From positions 1 to 21,657 of the forward strand of contig DAIBBI010000047.1 of NCBI GenBank assembly GCA_027442615.1: a stretch of 21,657 bases of DNA. Reading direction: 5' to 3'. Positions 6,659 to 14,004 of the stretch are shown piece after piece. Source of the stretch: JAJZRV01 sp027442615 (GTDB taxonomy: Bacteria > Pseudomonadota > Gammaproteobacteria > Burkholderiales > Ferrovaceae). A program made the position numbers and the translations under genes. The notes under the pieces were generated by a model that had not been told where the DNA came from, searched no databases, and saw only the letters and a program-made list of their open reading frames with translations. Position 1 is the stretch's first letter. The number at the start of each line of letters is the position of its first letter.

Positions 6659-8559
6659 GCAATGTGTTGGGATTCGGCAGGCAGGGGTTGGAAACGGCGC
6701 AGATGCACCAGTAATAATGCAATGGCCGCTGGCGTCACGCCGGCAATTCGTCCGGCCTGGCCCACGGTTTGGGGGCGGTGACGGGTCAACAGCTGCTCCA
6801 CTTCCCGAGACAGGCCACGCACGGTGGAAAAGTCGAGGGACTCAGGAATCGCCGCATTTTCCTGATGCTGATGCCTTGTGACCTCTTCCATCTGGCGCGC
6901 GATATAGCCCTCGTATTTGACCTGTATTTCCACCTGATCCGCCACTTCGGGGCGTACAGGTTGGTGGGGAGCGGCTCCGGGAAGGGTCATTAAATCGCGG
7001 TAGAGCACCTGGGGCCGCCGCAATAATTCGTGTAGGGGCTGATCGCGCTCCAACTCCTGGCCCAGGACGCACGCGGCAGCCTCGGGGCCAAGCGCAGCTT
7101 TGCGAAGCCAGGTCGTGCGCAACCTCTGGACTTCAATTTCAATATTTTCTCTTTTATTCTCAAAGGCTTGCCATCTCACATCGTCAACGACCCCCAATTT
7201 GCGGCCCTGTTCCGTCAAACGCAGGTCTGCATTGTCCTCGCGCAACTGCAGGCGGTATTCGGCTCGGCTGGTAAACATGCGATACGGTTCAGTCACCCCG
7301 CGCGTCACCAAATCATCCACCAGCACACCCAGATAGGCTTCACTGCGTTTTGGCCACCAGGGCTCGAGGTTTCGAGCCTGGCGTGCCGCATTGATGCCCG
7401 CCAGGAGGCCCTGGGCTGCAGCCTCTTCGTACCCTGTCGTCCCATTGATTTGCCCCGCAAAAAACAAACCGGCAATCGCCTTGGTTTCCAGAGAGGCATA
7501 CAATCCGCGGGGGTCAAAATAATCGTATTCGATGGCATAACCGGGTCGCAGGATATGCGCCCCTTCCAGCCCCGGAATCGAGCGCACCAGTGCCCACTGC
7601 ACGTCAAAAGGCAAACTGGTCGAAATCCCGTTGGGATAAACCTCGTGTGTCGTCAACCCTTCGGGTTCCAGAAAAATCTGATGGGACGATTTGTCGCTAA
7701 ATCGATGGATCTTGTCTTCAATGGAAGGGCAATAGCGCGGCCCAACCCCCTCAATGACGCCGGTAAAGAGTGGGGAGCGATCCAGGCCTGCGCGGATGAT
7801 GTCATGGGTTTCTGGCGTGGTTTGCGTGACCCAGCAGGGCACTTGACGTGGGTGCTGGCCAGCGTTTCCCAGAAAGGAGAATACGGGAACCGGATCATCC
7901 CCGTGCTGGGCAACCAGCTTGCTATAGTCGATGGTGCGTCCATCCAGTCGTGGCGGGGTCCCGGTCTTGAGGCGCCCCACGGGTAACGCCAGTTCTCTCA
8001 GTTTCTGAGCCAGCGTCGTGGCTGGCGGATCGCCCGCCCGCCCGCCGGGGCTCCTTTCCAGGCCCACGTGCATCAATCCGGACAAAAAAGTGCCGGTGGT
8101 CAGCACCACGGCAGGTGCCTCGAAGTGCAACCCCATCTGCGTCACAACCCCCTGCACCCTCCCGGCCCGGACGATGAGATCGTTCACCGGCTGCTGAAAC
8201 AAGGTCAGATGAGGCTGATTTTCCAGGCAGTGCCGAATGAAGTTGCGGTAGAGCACGCGATCTGCCTGAGCCCGCGTAGCCCGAACGGCTGGACCCTTGC
8301 GGGAATTCAGGATTCTGAACTGTATCCCCGCTGCGTCAGCTGCCATGGCCATGACGCCGCCCAGCGCATCAATTTCCTTCACGAGGTGGCCCTTTCCAAT
8401 TCCGCCAATGGAAGGATTGCAGGACATCTGCCCCAAAGTCTCGATGCTATGGGTCAGCAACAGCGTTTCACAACCGGAACGAGCGGCTGCAAGGGCCGCT
8501 TCCGTTCCGGCATGACCACCGCCTACCACGATCACATCAAATTTTTTTGGGAACTGCAT
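6655..8559 (-). CDS. mnmG: tRNA uridine-34 5-carboxymethylaminomethyl modification enzyme MnmG (GidA)
   Basis: A 634-residue FAD protein that, with MnmE, installs carboxymethylaminomethyl groups at C5 of wobble uridine 34 in some tRNAs. The FAD-binding Rossmann motif VIVVGGGHAGTEAALAAARSG is at the N-terminus. GIGKGHLVKEIDALGG, TGTFLSGLMHVG, KTGTPPRLDGRTID and the second dinucleotide segment FAGQINGTTGYEEAAAQG all follow in family order. The C-terminal helical MnmE/tRNA-binding domain ends with RIAGVTPAAIALLLVHL. The length equals the family norm (about 630). It heads the cluster with rsmG and parAB, and no clear Shine-Dalgarno is seen. Confidence 0.98.
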   Translation of the reverse strand: MQFPKKFDVIVVGGGHAGTEAALAAARSGCETLLLTHSIETLGQMSCNPSIGGIGKGHLVKEIDALGGVMAMAADAAGIQFRILNSRKGPAVRATRAQADRVLYRNFIRHCLENQPHLTLFQQPVNDLIVRAGRVQGVVTQMGLHFEAPAVVLTTGTFLSGLMHVGLERSPGGRAGDPPATTLAQKLRELALPVGRLKTGTPPRLDGRTIDYSKLVAQHGDDPVPVFSFLGNAGQHPRQVPCWVTQTTPETHDIIRAGLDRSPLFTGVIEGVGPRYCPSIEDKIHRFSDKSSHQIFLEPEGLTTHEVYPNGISTSLPFDVQWALVRSIPGLEGAHILRPGYAIEYDYFDPRGLYASLETKAIAGLFFAGQINGTTGYEEAAAQGLLAGINAARQARNLEPWWPKRSEAYLGVLVDDLVTRGVTEPYRMFTSRAEYRLQLREDNADLRLTEQGRKLGVVDDVRWQAFENKRENIEIEVQRLRTTWLRKAALGPEAAACVLGQELERDQPLHELLRRPQVLYRDLMTLPGAAPHQPVRPEVADQVEIQVKYEGYIARQMEEVTRHQHQENAAIPESLDFSTVRGLSREVEQLLTRHRPQTVGQAGRIAGVTPAAIALLLVHLRRFQPLPAESQHIA

Positions 8560-8598
8560 GTTTGCGTCGATTTAGAGCCATTGACTCGCGGGACAGGC

Positions 8599-8627
8599 AT
8601 GATACTGCATTGCATGGGGAATACCAA
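8599..8627 (-). promoter_or_regulatory. Candidate promoter of mnmG-rsmG-parA-parB
   Basis: On the minus strand TTGGTA (8627-8622) and TATCAT (8604-8599) are separated by 17 bases. They lie about 40 bases upstream of the mnmG start and about 17 bases downstream of the nearer parS site. Matches to consensus are 4 of 6 and 5 of 6. The position suits expression of the mnmG cluster, and its closeness to parS means spreading ParB could cover it. This is motif evidence only. Confidence 0.5.
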
Positions 8628-8643
8628 AATCATTCTGCGGTAA

Positions 8644-8659
8644 TGTTTCACGTGAAACC
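8644..8659. other. parS centromere site 1
   Basis: The 16-base sequence tgtttcacgtgaaacc matches the chromosomal parS consensus (tGTTtCACGTGAAACa) at all but the last, weakly conserved base. parS is where ParB binds and loads as a clamp. The site lies in the mnmE-mnmG gap, about 4 kb from dnaA and 2.6 kb from parA, as expected for origin-proximal parS. Confidence 0.93.
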
Positions 8660-8665
8660 AGGACT

Positions 8666-8697
8666 GCCGGCAATGTTTCACGTGAAACATTGCCGGC
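8666..8697. other. parS centromere site 2 inside a 32-base perfect palindrome
   Basis: The core tgtttcacgtgaaaca (8674-8689) is a perfect 16-base parS. Its symmetry continues for eight more bases on each side (GCCGGCAA / TTGCCGGC), giving a 32-base perfect inverted repeat centred at 8681/8682. It is 30 bases from site 1, centre to centre. It could also fold as a hairpin in mnmE read-through RNA, but no T-run follows, so a simple intrinsic terminator is not supported. Confidence 0.95.
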
Positions 8698-8717
8698 CAG
8701 GACAACTGGAATCGGGT

Positions 8718-10055
8718 CTATTTCCCAATACAGAACCTGGAAAAGATCTCTCCCAGCAAATCGTCCGGAGAAAATTCACCCGTAATGCGGTTCAGGGCAT
8801 TTTGTGCAAGGCGAAGTTCTTCGGCGAGCAGTTCAACGGCGCCCTGCTGCATCAAGGCGCTCGACAAATGCTGGCGGGCCTCACGCAAGGCGTCCACATG
8901 GCGTTCACGGGCCATGAAAGCTGGCTCGGCCTGACTTTGCCAACCCGCCTGCTCCAGCAGCAGCTGTTTCAATGCTTCCAGCCCCTCACCCGTTTTGGCA
9001 GAAACCCCGACCCAGCCCTCTCCCCTCACTGCACCCCCTGCTTCAACGAGGTCAATTTTGTTGCGCACGACTTGCCTTGGCAATGCGCCAGGGAGCTTCG
9101 CCATCAATGCGTGGTCTTCCCCAGTCGGGCCGGAAACCATGTCGGTGACGATCAACGCCAGATCGGCGCGTTCCACGGCGTTCCAGGTTCTGCGAATGCC
9201 TGCCTGCTCAATCGTGTCCCCGGATTCCCGGATGCCTGCGGTATCGACGATATGAAAGGGAATACCCTGAATGAGAATGGTGCTTTGAATGACATCCCGG
9301 GTGGTTCCCGGAATGTCTGTCACGAGGGCGCGATCTTCTTCTGCAAGGGCATTGAGCAAGCTCGACTTCCCCACATTTGGCGCGCCGATCAAAACCACCT
9401 GACGGCCAGAGCGCATCAGGGTACCCTGCACCGCCGATTCCAAAAGAGCATCGAGCGTGGCCAGCATTTCGTGGATGCCGCGCTGGGGATTGACCTGCTC
9501 CAGGAATGCAACGCCTTCTTCAGTAAAGTCGATGCTCCCTTCCACATGCAGACGAAGGTCGATCAGTTGCTGTACCAGAGCCGTCACCCTGCGGGAAAAA
9601 ACTCCCGCCAGGGAACGCACTGCACCACGCACGGCAGCAGCACTTTCCGCGCAGATCAGGTCTGCCACCGCCTCGGCCTGGGCCAGATCCAGCTTATGGT
9701 TGAAAAAGGCACGTTGCGTAAACTCTCCTGGATGCGCAATGCGTGCACCAAGTTCCAGACAGCGCCCCAGAAGCAGCCGTAACACGGCGTCACCTCCATG
9801 GCCCTGCAACTCCAGGACGTCTTCACCCGTAAAGGAGGCAGGAGCGGCAAAGTAGAGCAACAAACCTTCGTCGATGGCCTCGCCACGGGCATCGAAAAAA
9901 CGGCTGAATTGGGCCGTGCGTGGCGCCGGAGGCGCCTTCCCCGTCAGCAGAACAGCAAGATTAGCGAGATTCGGTCCTGATACCCGGACCACGCCGATTC
10001 CGGCGCGGCCTGGGGCAGTGGCAATGGCCGCAATGACTTCAGCGCTTTCCATCAC
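8718..10055 (-). CDS. mnmE: tRNA modification GTPase MnmE (TrmE)
   Basis: A 445-residue dimerising GTPase and partner of MnmG in wobble-uridine modification. The N-terminal tetrahydrofolate-binding domain includes GEFTQRAFFNHKLDLAQAEAV (about 110-130). The inserted G domain has G1 GAPNVGKSS (224-232), G2/switch IPGTTRD, G3 DTAG (271-274) and G4 NKID (332-335). The C-terminus ends FCIGK, with the catalytically essential Cys of the family. The start is GTG (10055) or the adjacent ATG (10052); either overlaps the yidC stop by 14-17 bases, suggesting coupled translation. Confidence 0.97.
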   Translation of the reverse strand: MMESAEVIAAIATAPGRAGIGVVRVSGPNLANLAVLLTGKAPPAPRTAQFSRFFDARGEAIDEGLLLYFAAPASFTGEDVLELQGHGGDAVLRLLLGRCLELGARIAHPGEFTQRAFFNHKLDLAQAEAVADLICAESAAAVRGAVRSLAGVFSRRVTALVQQLIDLRLHVEGSIDFTEEGVAFLEQVNPQRGIHEMLATLDALLESAVQGTLMRSGRQVVLIGAPNVGKSSLLNALAEEDRALVTDIPGTTRDVIQSTILIQGIPFHIVDTAGIRESGDTIEQAGIRRTWNAVERADLALIVTDMVSGPTGEDHALMAKLPGALPRQVVRNKIDLVEAGGAVRGEGWVGVSAKTGEGLEALKQLLLEQAGWQSQAEPAFMARERHVDALREARQHLSSALMQQGAVELLAEELRLAQNALNRITGEFSPDDLLGEIFSRFCIGK

Positions 10056-11700
10056 CCATCATGCGGGTGATCTGCCATTGCTGCGTAATCGACAGCACAT
10101 TATTCACCACCCAGTACAAGACGAGGCCAGCCGGGAAGAAGAAGAACATGACGCTAAAGGCCAGCGGCATGAACATCATGACCTTGGCCTGAATTGGATC
10201 CGGCGGCTTTGGGCTCATGCGCTGCTGCAAGAACATGGAGGCCGTCATGAGTACCGGCAGGATGTAATAGGGATCCTGCGCGGACAGATCATGAATCCAA
10301 CCAAAGAAGGGGGCGTGGCGAAGCTCCACTGAACCCAGTAAAACCCAATAAAGCGCAATGAAAACAGGGATCTGCACAACCATGGGAAGACAGCCTCCCA
10401 GCGGATTGATCTTTTCGGTTTTGTAGAGCTCCATCATGGCCTGGTTCAGGCGGGCCCGGTCGTCACCAAACTGTTCCTTGATACGGGCCATCTTGGGCTG
10501 GACCACACGCATCCGTGCCATGGATTTGTAGCTCGCTGCTGAAAGCGGGAAGAAAATCGCCTTGATCAATACCGTCAAGAGAATGATCGCCACACCCCAG
10601 TTGCCCACCCAGCCATGGATCCAGGACAACACATAGAACAGCGGCGTGGCGATGATGGTTAGCCAGCCGTAATCGATGGTGAGGTCCAGGCCAGGAGCCA
10701 GCGTCTTGAGCTTGGTCCCCTCCTGGGGGCCGGCGTACAGTGGCACCGACACGGTGCCCGTGGTCCCAGGGGCAATGACCCCCATCGGAAGAATCACCCC
10801 TGCGGTGTACAGATCATTGCCGACCTTGCGCGTGAAAAACTCCCGCTGCGCCCCCGTTGGGGGCAGCCATGCCGCCACAAAATAGTGCTGTAGCATGGCA
10901 ATCCAGCCATTGGTGGCGGAGCTGGGATAATCACGCTTGCCCTTGTCAATGTCCGTAAACGGAATTTTCTGGAACTTCGTCGCTTCTGTGTAGACTGCCG
11001 GACCCGTGTAGGTGCTCACAAATCTCGGGTCACCCGGAGGAGCCTTCGAGACCCGCAAGAATTGAAAGTAGGCCTCTGGTGAAAGCGGGGTGGTGCTCAG
11101 GTTATGAACCGCAGTTTCCACCGTCACCACATAGCTACCCCGCGTGAAGTGGAAAGTCTTGGCAACCTCCACCAGTCCGGGGGTTACGGCCTTGAGGGTA
11201 ACGTCAACGCTGTTCTGGCCCGGGGCCAGTACAGCCTCCCGCTTGTCCGCAGTAAACACCGTCGTATGATTGGGCAACCCCACGCCCAATAGCCCGCTCT
11301 GAGCCACATAGACCAGGTCACCCCTGTCTTCCAGCAGATCAACCGGCTTGCTGCTTTCCTGGGCAGAAAAATGTTGAAGCAACTTCAGGCTGCGCAGATC
11401 GGCACCATCCGTATCAATTTCAGCATCCACCACATCGGTGATGACCTTGATGCGCTCGCCGTGTTGCAGGCCCTCTGTTTGTGGTGCCACCGTGGCGGTA
11501 ACGGACGGAACGCCTGCACCACCGGAAGCGTTGGGGGTGGGAACGGAGGGGGGTGAAGCCGTCCCACTAGGGACAGAGGAAATCAAGGGCGGGGTGGCCG
11601 GTGCTTGAAATGACTCGCGCTGGTGTGCCTGCCAGGCATCCCATAACATGAAGCTGGAGGCCGTGAAAATAGCGAGCGGAATGATGCGTTGCATGTTCAT
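10039..11700 (-). CDS. yidC: Membrane protein insertase YidC
   Basis: A 553-residue inner-membrane insertase/chaperone working alone or with SecYEG. It has an N-terminal signal-anchor helix (about 6-24), a Pro/Ser/Thr/Ala-rich linker (about 35-75), the large periplasmic beta-supersandwich domain of Gram-negative YidC (about 80-335), then the five-helix core (about 340-545). Core landmarks are PLSAASYKSMARMR, NPLGGCLPMVVQIPVFIALYW, GSVELRHAPFFGWIHDLSAQ and FFFFPAGLVLYWVVNN. It inserts Fo subunits c and a, encoded nearby. It follows yidD by 8 bases and overlaps mnmE at its 3' end. Confidence 0.97.
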   Translation of the reverse strand: MNMQRIIPLAIFTASSFMLWDAWQAHQRESFQAPATPPLISSVPSGTASPPSVPTPNASGGAGVPSVTATVAPQTEGLQHGERIKVITDVVDAEIDTDGADLRSLKLLQHFSAQESSKPVDLLEDRGDLVYVAQSGLLGVGLPNHTTVFTADKREAVLAPGQNSVDVTLKAVTPGLVEVAKTFHFTRGSYVVTVETAVHNLSTTPLSPEAYFQFLRVSKAPPGDPRFVSTYTGPAVYTEATKFQKIPFTDIDKGKRDYPSSATNGWIAMLQHYFVAAWLPPTGAQREFFTRKVGNDLYTAGVILPMGVIAPGTTGTVSVPLYAGPQEGTKLKTLAPGLDLTIDYGWLTIIATPLFYVLSWIHGWVGNWGVAIILLTVLIKAIFFPLSAASYKSMARMRVVQPKMARIKEQFGDDRARLNQAMMELYKTEKINPLGGCLPMVVQIPVFIALYWVLLGSVELRHAPFFGWIHDLSAQDPYYILPVLMTASMFLQQRMSPKPPDPIQAKVMMFMPLAFSVMFFFFPAGLVLYWVVNNVLSITQQWQITRMMGDGKR

Positions 11701-11708
11701 GAAAATTC

Positions 11709-11918
11709 TCAGGGTACGGGATCATAACCGCCGGGATGCCAGGGATGGCAACGGCACAGGCGCTTCAAGGCCAGGGATCCGCCATGGGCAACCCCATGTC
11801 GACCAATGGCTTCAAAGGCATAGTGGGAACAACTGGGTTCAAAACGACAGGACCGGCCCAACAGGGGACTCAGACCAAGCTGGTAGGCGCGGATGAGAAT
11901 TTGAATGAATCGCGACAT
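11709..11918 (-). CDS. yidD: Membrane-protein insertion efficiency factor YidD
   Basis: A 69-residue small protein with the family core YQLGLSPLLGRSCRFEPSCSHYAFEAI and the C-terminal CRCHPWHPGGYDPVP motif; cysteines at the conserved positions are present. YidD is a peripheral inner-membrane protein that aids YidC-dependent insertion. It overlaps the 3' end of rnpA by 49 bases in another frame, a common arrangement, and precedes yidC by 8 bases. The family's usual length is 70-85 aa, so it is complete. Confidence 0.95.
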   Translation of the reverse strand: MSRFIQILIRAYQLGLSPLLGRSCRFEPSCSHYAFEAIGRHGVAHGGSLALKRLCRCHPWHPGGYDPVP

Positions 11919-12250
11919 TTCTGAACGCTCTGAGCCAGTATCTCAAATTCTGTAGAGAGTAAATCGAACGCGCCCGGCAAGAACTTCCTTTTGTGGAGAA
12001 TCACCACATCCAGTCCAGCCAGCCTGTCCACGTTTCGCCGAAATAACTCGCGGCACACCCGCTTCATGTAGTTTCGCCCGACGGCGGTTGGGCACACTTT
12101 TCGTCCAACAACCAACCCTAGGCGCGCATAAGGCAAACCATTGGGACGCGCCATCATGCGCAAATGATCTCCTGTGCGTCCACAGCGTCCAGTCAGGACC
12201 GCCTGGAAATCGCGGCTATCAGAAAGCTTTCCGAAAGCAGGCTGCTTCAG
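11870..12250 (-). CDS. rnpA: Ribonuclease P protein component (start codon unclear)
   Basis: The protein cofactor of RNase P, which trims tRNA 5' leaders. The RNR signature reads GLVVGRKVCPTAVGRNYMKRVCRELFR. Conserved N-terminal sequence (FGKLSDSRDFQAVL, holding the leader-binding Phe of the central cleft) lies upstream of the first ordinary start, a TTG at 12163-12161. Between the rpmH stop (12260) and that TTG the frame has no ATG, GTG or TTG. I give the start as CTG at 12250-12248, which has AAGG eight bases upstream and yields 126 aa, close to family length. The TTG has a strong AGGAG five bases upstream but would give 97 aa without helix 1. The frame is the same as that of rpmH. Confidence 0.85.
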   Translation of the reverse strand: MKQPAFGKLSDSRDFQAVLTGRCGRTGDHLRMMARPNGLPYARLGLVVGRKVCPTAVGRNYMKRVCRELFRRNVDRLAGLDVVILHKRKFLPGAFDLLSTEFEILAQSVQKCRDSFKFSSAPTSLV

Positions 12251-12259
12251 GGAGCAGCC
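12240..12259 (-). other. Hairpin at the rpmH-rnpA junction
   Basis: Directly after the rpmH TAA the minus strand reads GGCTGCT, six loop bases, AGCAGCC: a perfect 7-base-pair stem. It covers the region of the proposed CTG start of rnpA and is not followed by a T-run. It may hinder rnpA translation or slow transcript decay between a strongly needed ribosomal protein and a scarce RNase P subunit. The function is inferred. Confidence 0.5.
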
Positions 12260-12394
12260 TTAAACGGCGAGACGAGCCCGACCGCGCGCCCGACGTGCAT
12301 TGATGATGGCACGACCGCCGCGGGTCTTCATCCTCACCCGGAATCCGTGCGTACGCTTGCGCTTGGTCACAGACGGTTGGTATGTACGCTTCAT
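12260..12394 (-). CDS. rpmH: 50S ribosomal protein L34
   Basis: A 44-codon gene on the minus strand. It begins MKRTYQPSVTKRKRTHGFRV, continues with RMKTRGGRAIINARRARG and ends RARLAV before TAA (12262-12260). This is the full, highly basic L34 sequence of Gram-negative bacteria, a globally conserved large-subunit protein. It is the first gene of the leftward cluster and diverges from dnaA, the classic origin-region arrangement. A weak GAGAG precedes the ATG. Confidence is high despite the short length because nearly every residue matches the family pattern. Confidence 0.98.
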   Translation of the reverse strand: MKRTYQPSVTKRKRTHGFRVRMKTRGGRAIINARRARGRARLAV

Positions 12395-12592
12395 GATTGA
12401 ACTCTCGAACCAAATGACAGAACCCGCGATTTAACCCTGAAATGCCCCATGCAGTCAAGAAATATATATCCACAAGGAAGTCAGATGACAGTGGATAAGT
12501 TATTCATGGAAGGCTAGAATGCGCGGTGGATAAGTGCTTTGCACACTCTTGTCTAAAATTATAAATAATCATAATAATCAACTTATTACAAT
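12395..12592. other. rpmH-dnaA intergenic region, probable left part of oriC
   Basis: This 198-base gap holds four one-mismatch DnaA boxes relative to TTWTNCACA: plus-oriented at 12466-12474 and 12537-12545, and minus-oriented at 12490-12498 and 12525-12533. From 12551 to 12592 the sequence is almost free of G and C and contains the 8-base repeat aataatca twice (12564-12571 and 12573-12580), a plausible unwinding element. The dnaA promoter must also lie here; TTGCAC (12539-12544) with TATAAA (12560-12565) is a possible pair with a short 15-base spacer. There is no Shine-Dalgarno before dnaA. Confidence 0.7.
12429..12458 (-). promoter_or_regulatory. Candidate rpmH promoter
   Basis: On the minus strand TTGACT (12458-12453) and TTAAAT (12434-12429) are separated by 18 bases and lie about 35 bases upstream of the rpmH ATG. 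The -35 matches 5 of 6 and the -10 matches 4 of 6. A one-mismatch DnaA box (12466-12474) sits just upstream of the -35, so DnaA could influence rpmH transcription. Confidence 0.55.
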
Positions 12593-13921
12593 ATGAACGA
12601 CTTTTGGGGTGAGACGCTCAAACAAATCCGCTCTGAACTGCCTGAACAGCAATTCACGACCTGGATCAAGCCATTACAGGCAGAAATGTCCGAGGGCGCC
12701 GTGACGCTCACCGCTCCCAACCGGTTCATTTTGCAATGGGTCAAGGACCGATACCTGTCGCGCATCGAAAGCATGGCGCGTCACAACGGCATCAATTCCA
12801 TCAAACTGATTCAGCGAAGCGATGCGCCTCAGTCCGGCGTCGACAGGACGGCGAACGAGCTCCCTGAACCCGTTGATACGACACCGCGACAGGCCGACAA
12901 CAGACACCGGCTCAACCCGAATTTTACATTCTCCACATTCATCGGCGGGAAAGCCAATCAGTTGGCGCGGGCAGCCGCACTTCAGGTGGCTGAAAACCCT
13001 GGGGCAGCCTACAACCCCCTCTTTGTCTATGGTGGTGTGGGTTTGGGCAAAACGCACCTGATCCAGGCCATTGGCAACCAGATCCTGGAGAGGCAGCCCA
13101 ACGCCAAGGTGCGCTACATGCATGCCGAAAAATATGTCTCGGACGTGGTGCGCGCCTACCAGCACAAATCTTTCGACAGCTTCAAGCGCTATTATCATTC
13201 GCTTGATCTGTTGATGATTGACGACATTCAGTTCTTTGGCGGGAAAGCGCGAACACAGGAAGAGTTTTTCTTTGCATTCAACGCCCTGGTAGAGTCTCAC
13301 CGCCAGGTCATCATCACCTGCGACAGCTTCCCCAAGGAAATAGCAGGCATGGAAGAACGGCTCATTTCCCGATTTGGATGGGGACTCACCGTCGCCATTG
13401 AACCGCCAGAGCTGGAAATGCGCGTGGCCATCCTGATCAACAAGGCACGCCTGGAAGGCCTTTCTCTGGACGAGAACGTCGCCTTCTTCATCGCCAAACA
13501 CATCCGTTCCAATGTGCGTGAACTGGAAGGTGCTCTCAAGCGTGTCCAGGCCTACGCCCGCTTCACGGGAGACGCCATAACGCTGCAGTCTGCCAGAGAG
13601 TCGCTCAAAGACTTGCTGGCGCTACAACACCGGCAGATTTCCATCGAGAACATCCAGAAGACCGTGGCCGACTACTACAAGATCAAAGTGGGCGACATGT
13701 TCTCCAAGAAACGGACCCGTGCACTCGCAAGGCCACGCCAGATGGCCATGGCCCTGGCCAAAGACATCACCAACCTCAGCCTTCCGGACATCGGTGAAGC
13801 CTTTGGTGGACGGGACCACACCACGGTGCTGCATGCCTGCAGAAAAATGCAGGAACTTTGCGAAAACGACAACACCATTCAGCGTGATTTTCTTGCCTTA
13901 CAACAGATACTCAACGGTTGA
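12593..13921 (+). CDS. dnaA: Chromosomal replication initiator protein DnaA
   Basis: A 442-residue AAA+ initiator. Domain I begins FWGETLKQIRSELPEQQFTTWIKPLQ. A short variable linker (about 75-108) is domain II. Domain III has Walker A GGVGLGKTH (147-155) and Walker B LLMIDDIQF (206-214), with sensor regions further on. Domain IV carries the DnaA-box-reading signature DHTTVLHACRKM (408-419). The start ATG fits the family N-terminus, but the upstream leader has no purine-rich ribosome-binding site, so translation initiation may be weak or structure dependent. DnaA boxes lie on both sides of the gene, consistent with autoregulation and initiation nearby. Confidence 0.98.
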   Translation: MNDFWGETLKQIRSELPEQQFTTWIKPLQAEMSEGAVTLTAPNRFILQWVKDRYLSRIESMARHNGINSIKLIQRSDAPQSGVDRTANELPEPVDTTPRQADNRHRLNPNFTFSTFIGGKANQLARAAALQVAENPGAAYNPLFVYGGVGLGKTHLIQAIGNQILERQPNAKVRYMHAEKYVSDVVRAYQHKSFDSFKRYYHSLDLLMIDDIQFFGGKARTQEEFFFAFNALVESHRQVIITCDSFPKEIAGMEERLISRFGWGLTVAIEPPELEMRVAILINKARLEGLSLDENVAFFIAKHIRSNVRELEGALKRVQAYARFTGDAITLQSARESLKDLLALQHRQISIENIQKTVADYYKIKVGDMFSKKRTRALARPRQMAMALAKDITNLSLPDIGEAFGGRDHTTVLHACRKMQELCENDNTIQRDFLALQQILNG

Positions 13922-13960
13922 TAAGCCTGGTGATAACCTTGGAATACTTTGCGGACACTT

Positions 13961-13969
13961 TGTGGATAA
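13961..13969 (-). promoter_or_regulatory. Perfect DnaA box
   Basis: TGTGGATAA on the plus strand is TTATCCACA on the minus strand, the strict high-affinity DnaA box. It lies 40 bases after the dnaA stop and is inverted relative to the next box. Confidence 0.85.
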
Positions 13970-13995
13970 ACCGGACGATTGCCGGAAAAGAAAAC

Positions 13996-14004
13996 TTATC
14001 CACA
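13996..14004 (+). promoter_or_regulatory. Perfect DnaA box
   Basis: TTATCCACA in the strict consensus form on the plus strand, 35 bases from the inverted box at 13961, so the two lie about three to four helical turns apart. Confidence 0.85.

Noticed and set aside
8666..8697. Palindrome as a simple terminator of mnmE
   Set aside because: No T-run follows on either strand and the centre is an exact parS, so a ParB role explains it better.
8547..9782. Long plus-strand open frame (411 codons) opposite mnmE
   Set aside because: It is antisense to a complete, motif-rich mnmE; its sequence is rich in His, Gln, Arg and Cys with no recognisable domain, as expected for a mirror frame of a GC-rich gene.
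11870..12163. Reading rnpA as a truncated pseudogene starting at the TTG
   Set aside because: The conserved N-terminal sequence is intact in the same frame upstream with no stop or frameshift; only the start codon is unclear.
12674..13501. Minus-strand open frame (275 codons) inside dnaA
   Set aside because: It is a shadow of the dnaA coding frame; no family resemblance and DnaA is intact on the other strand.
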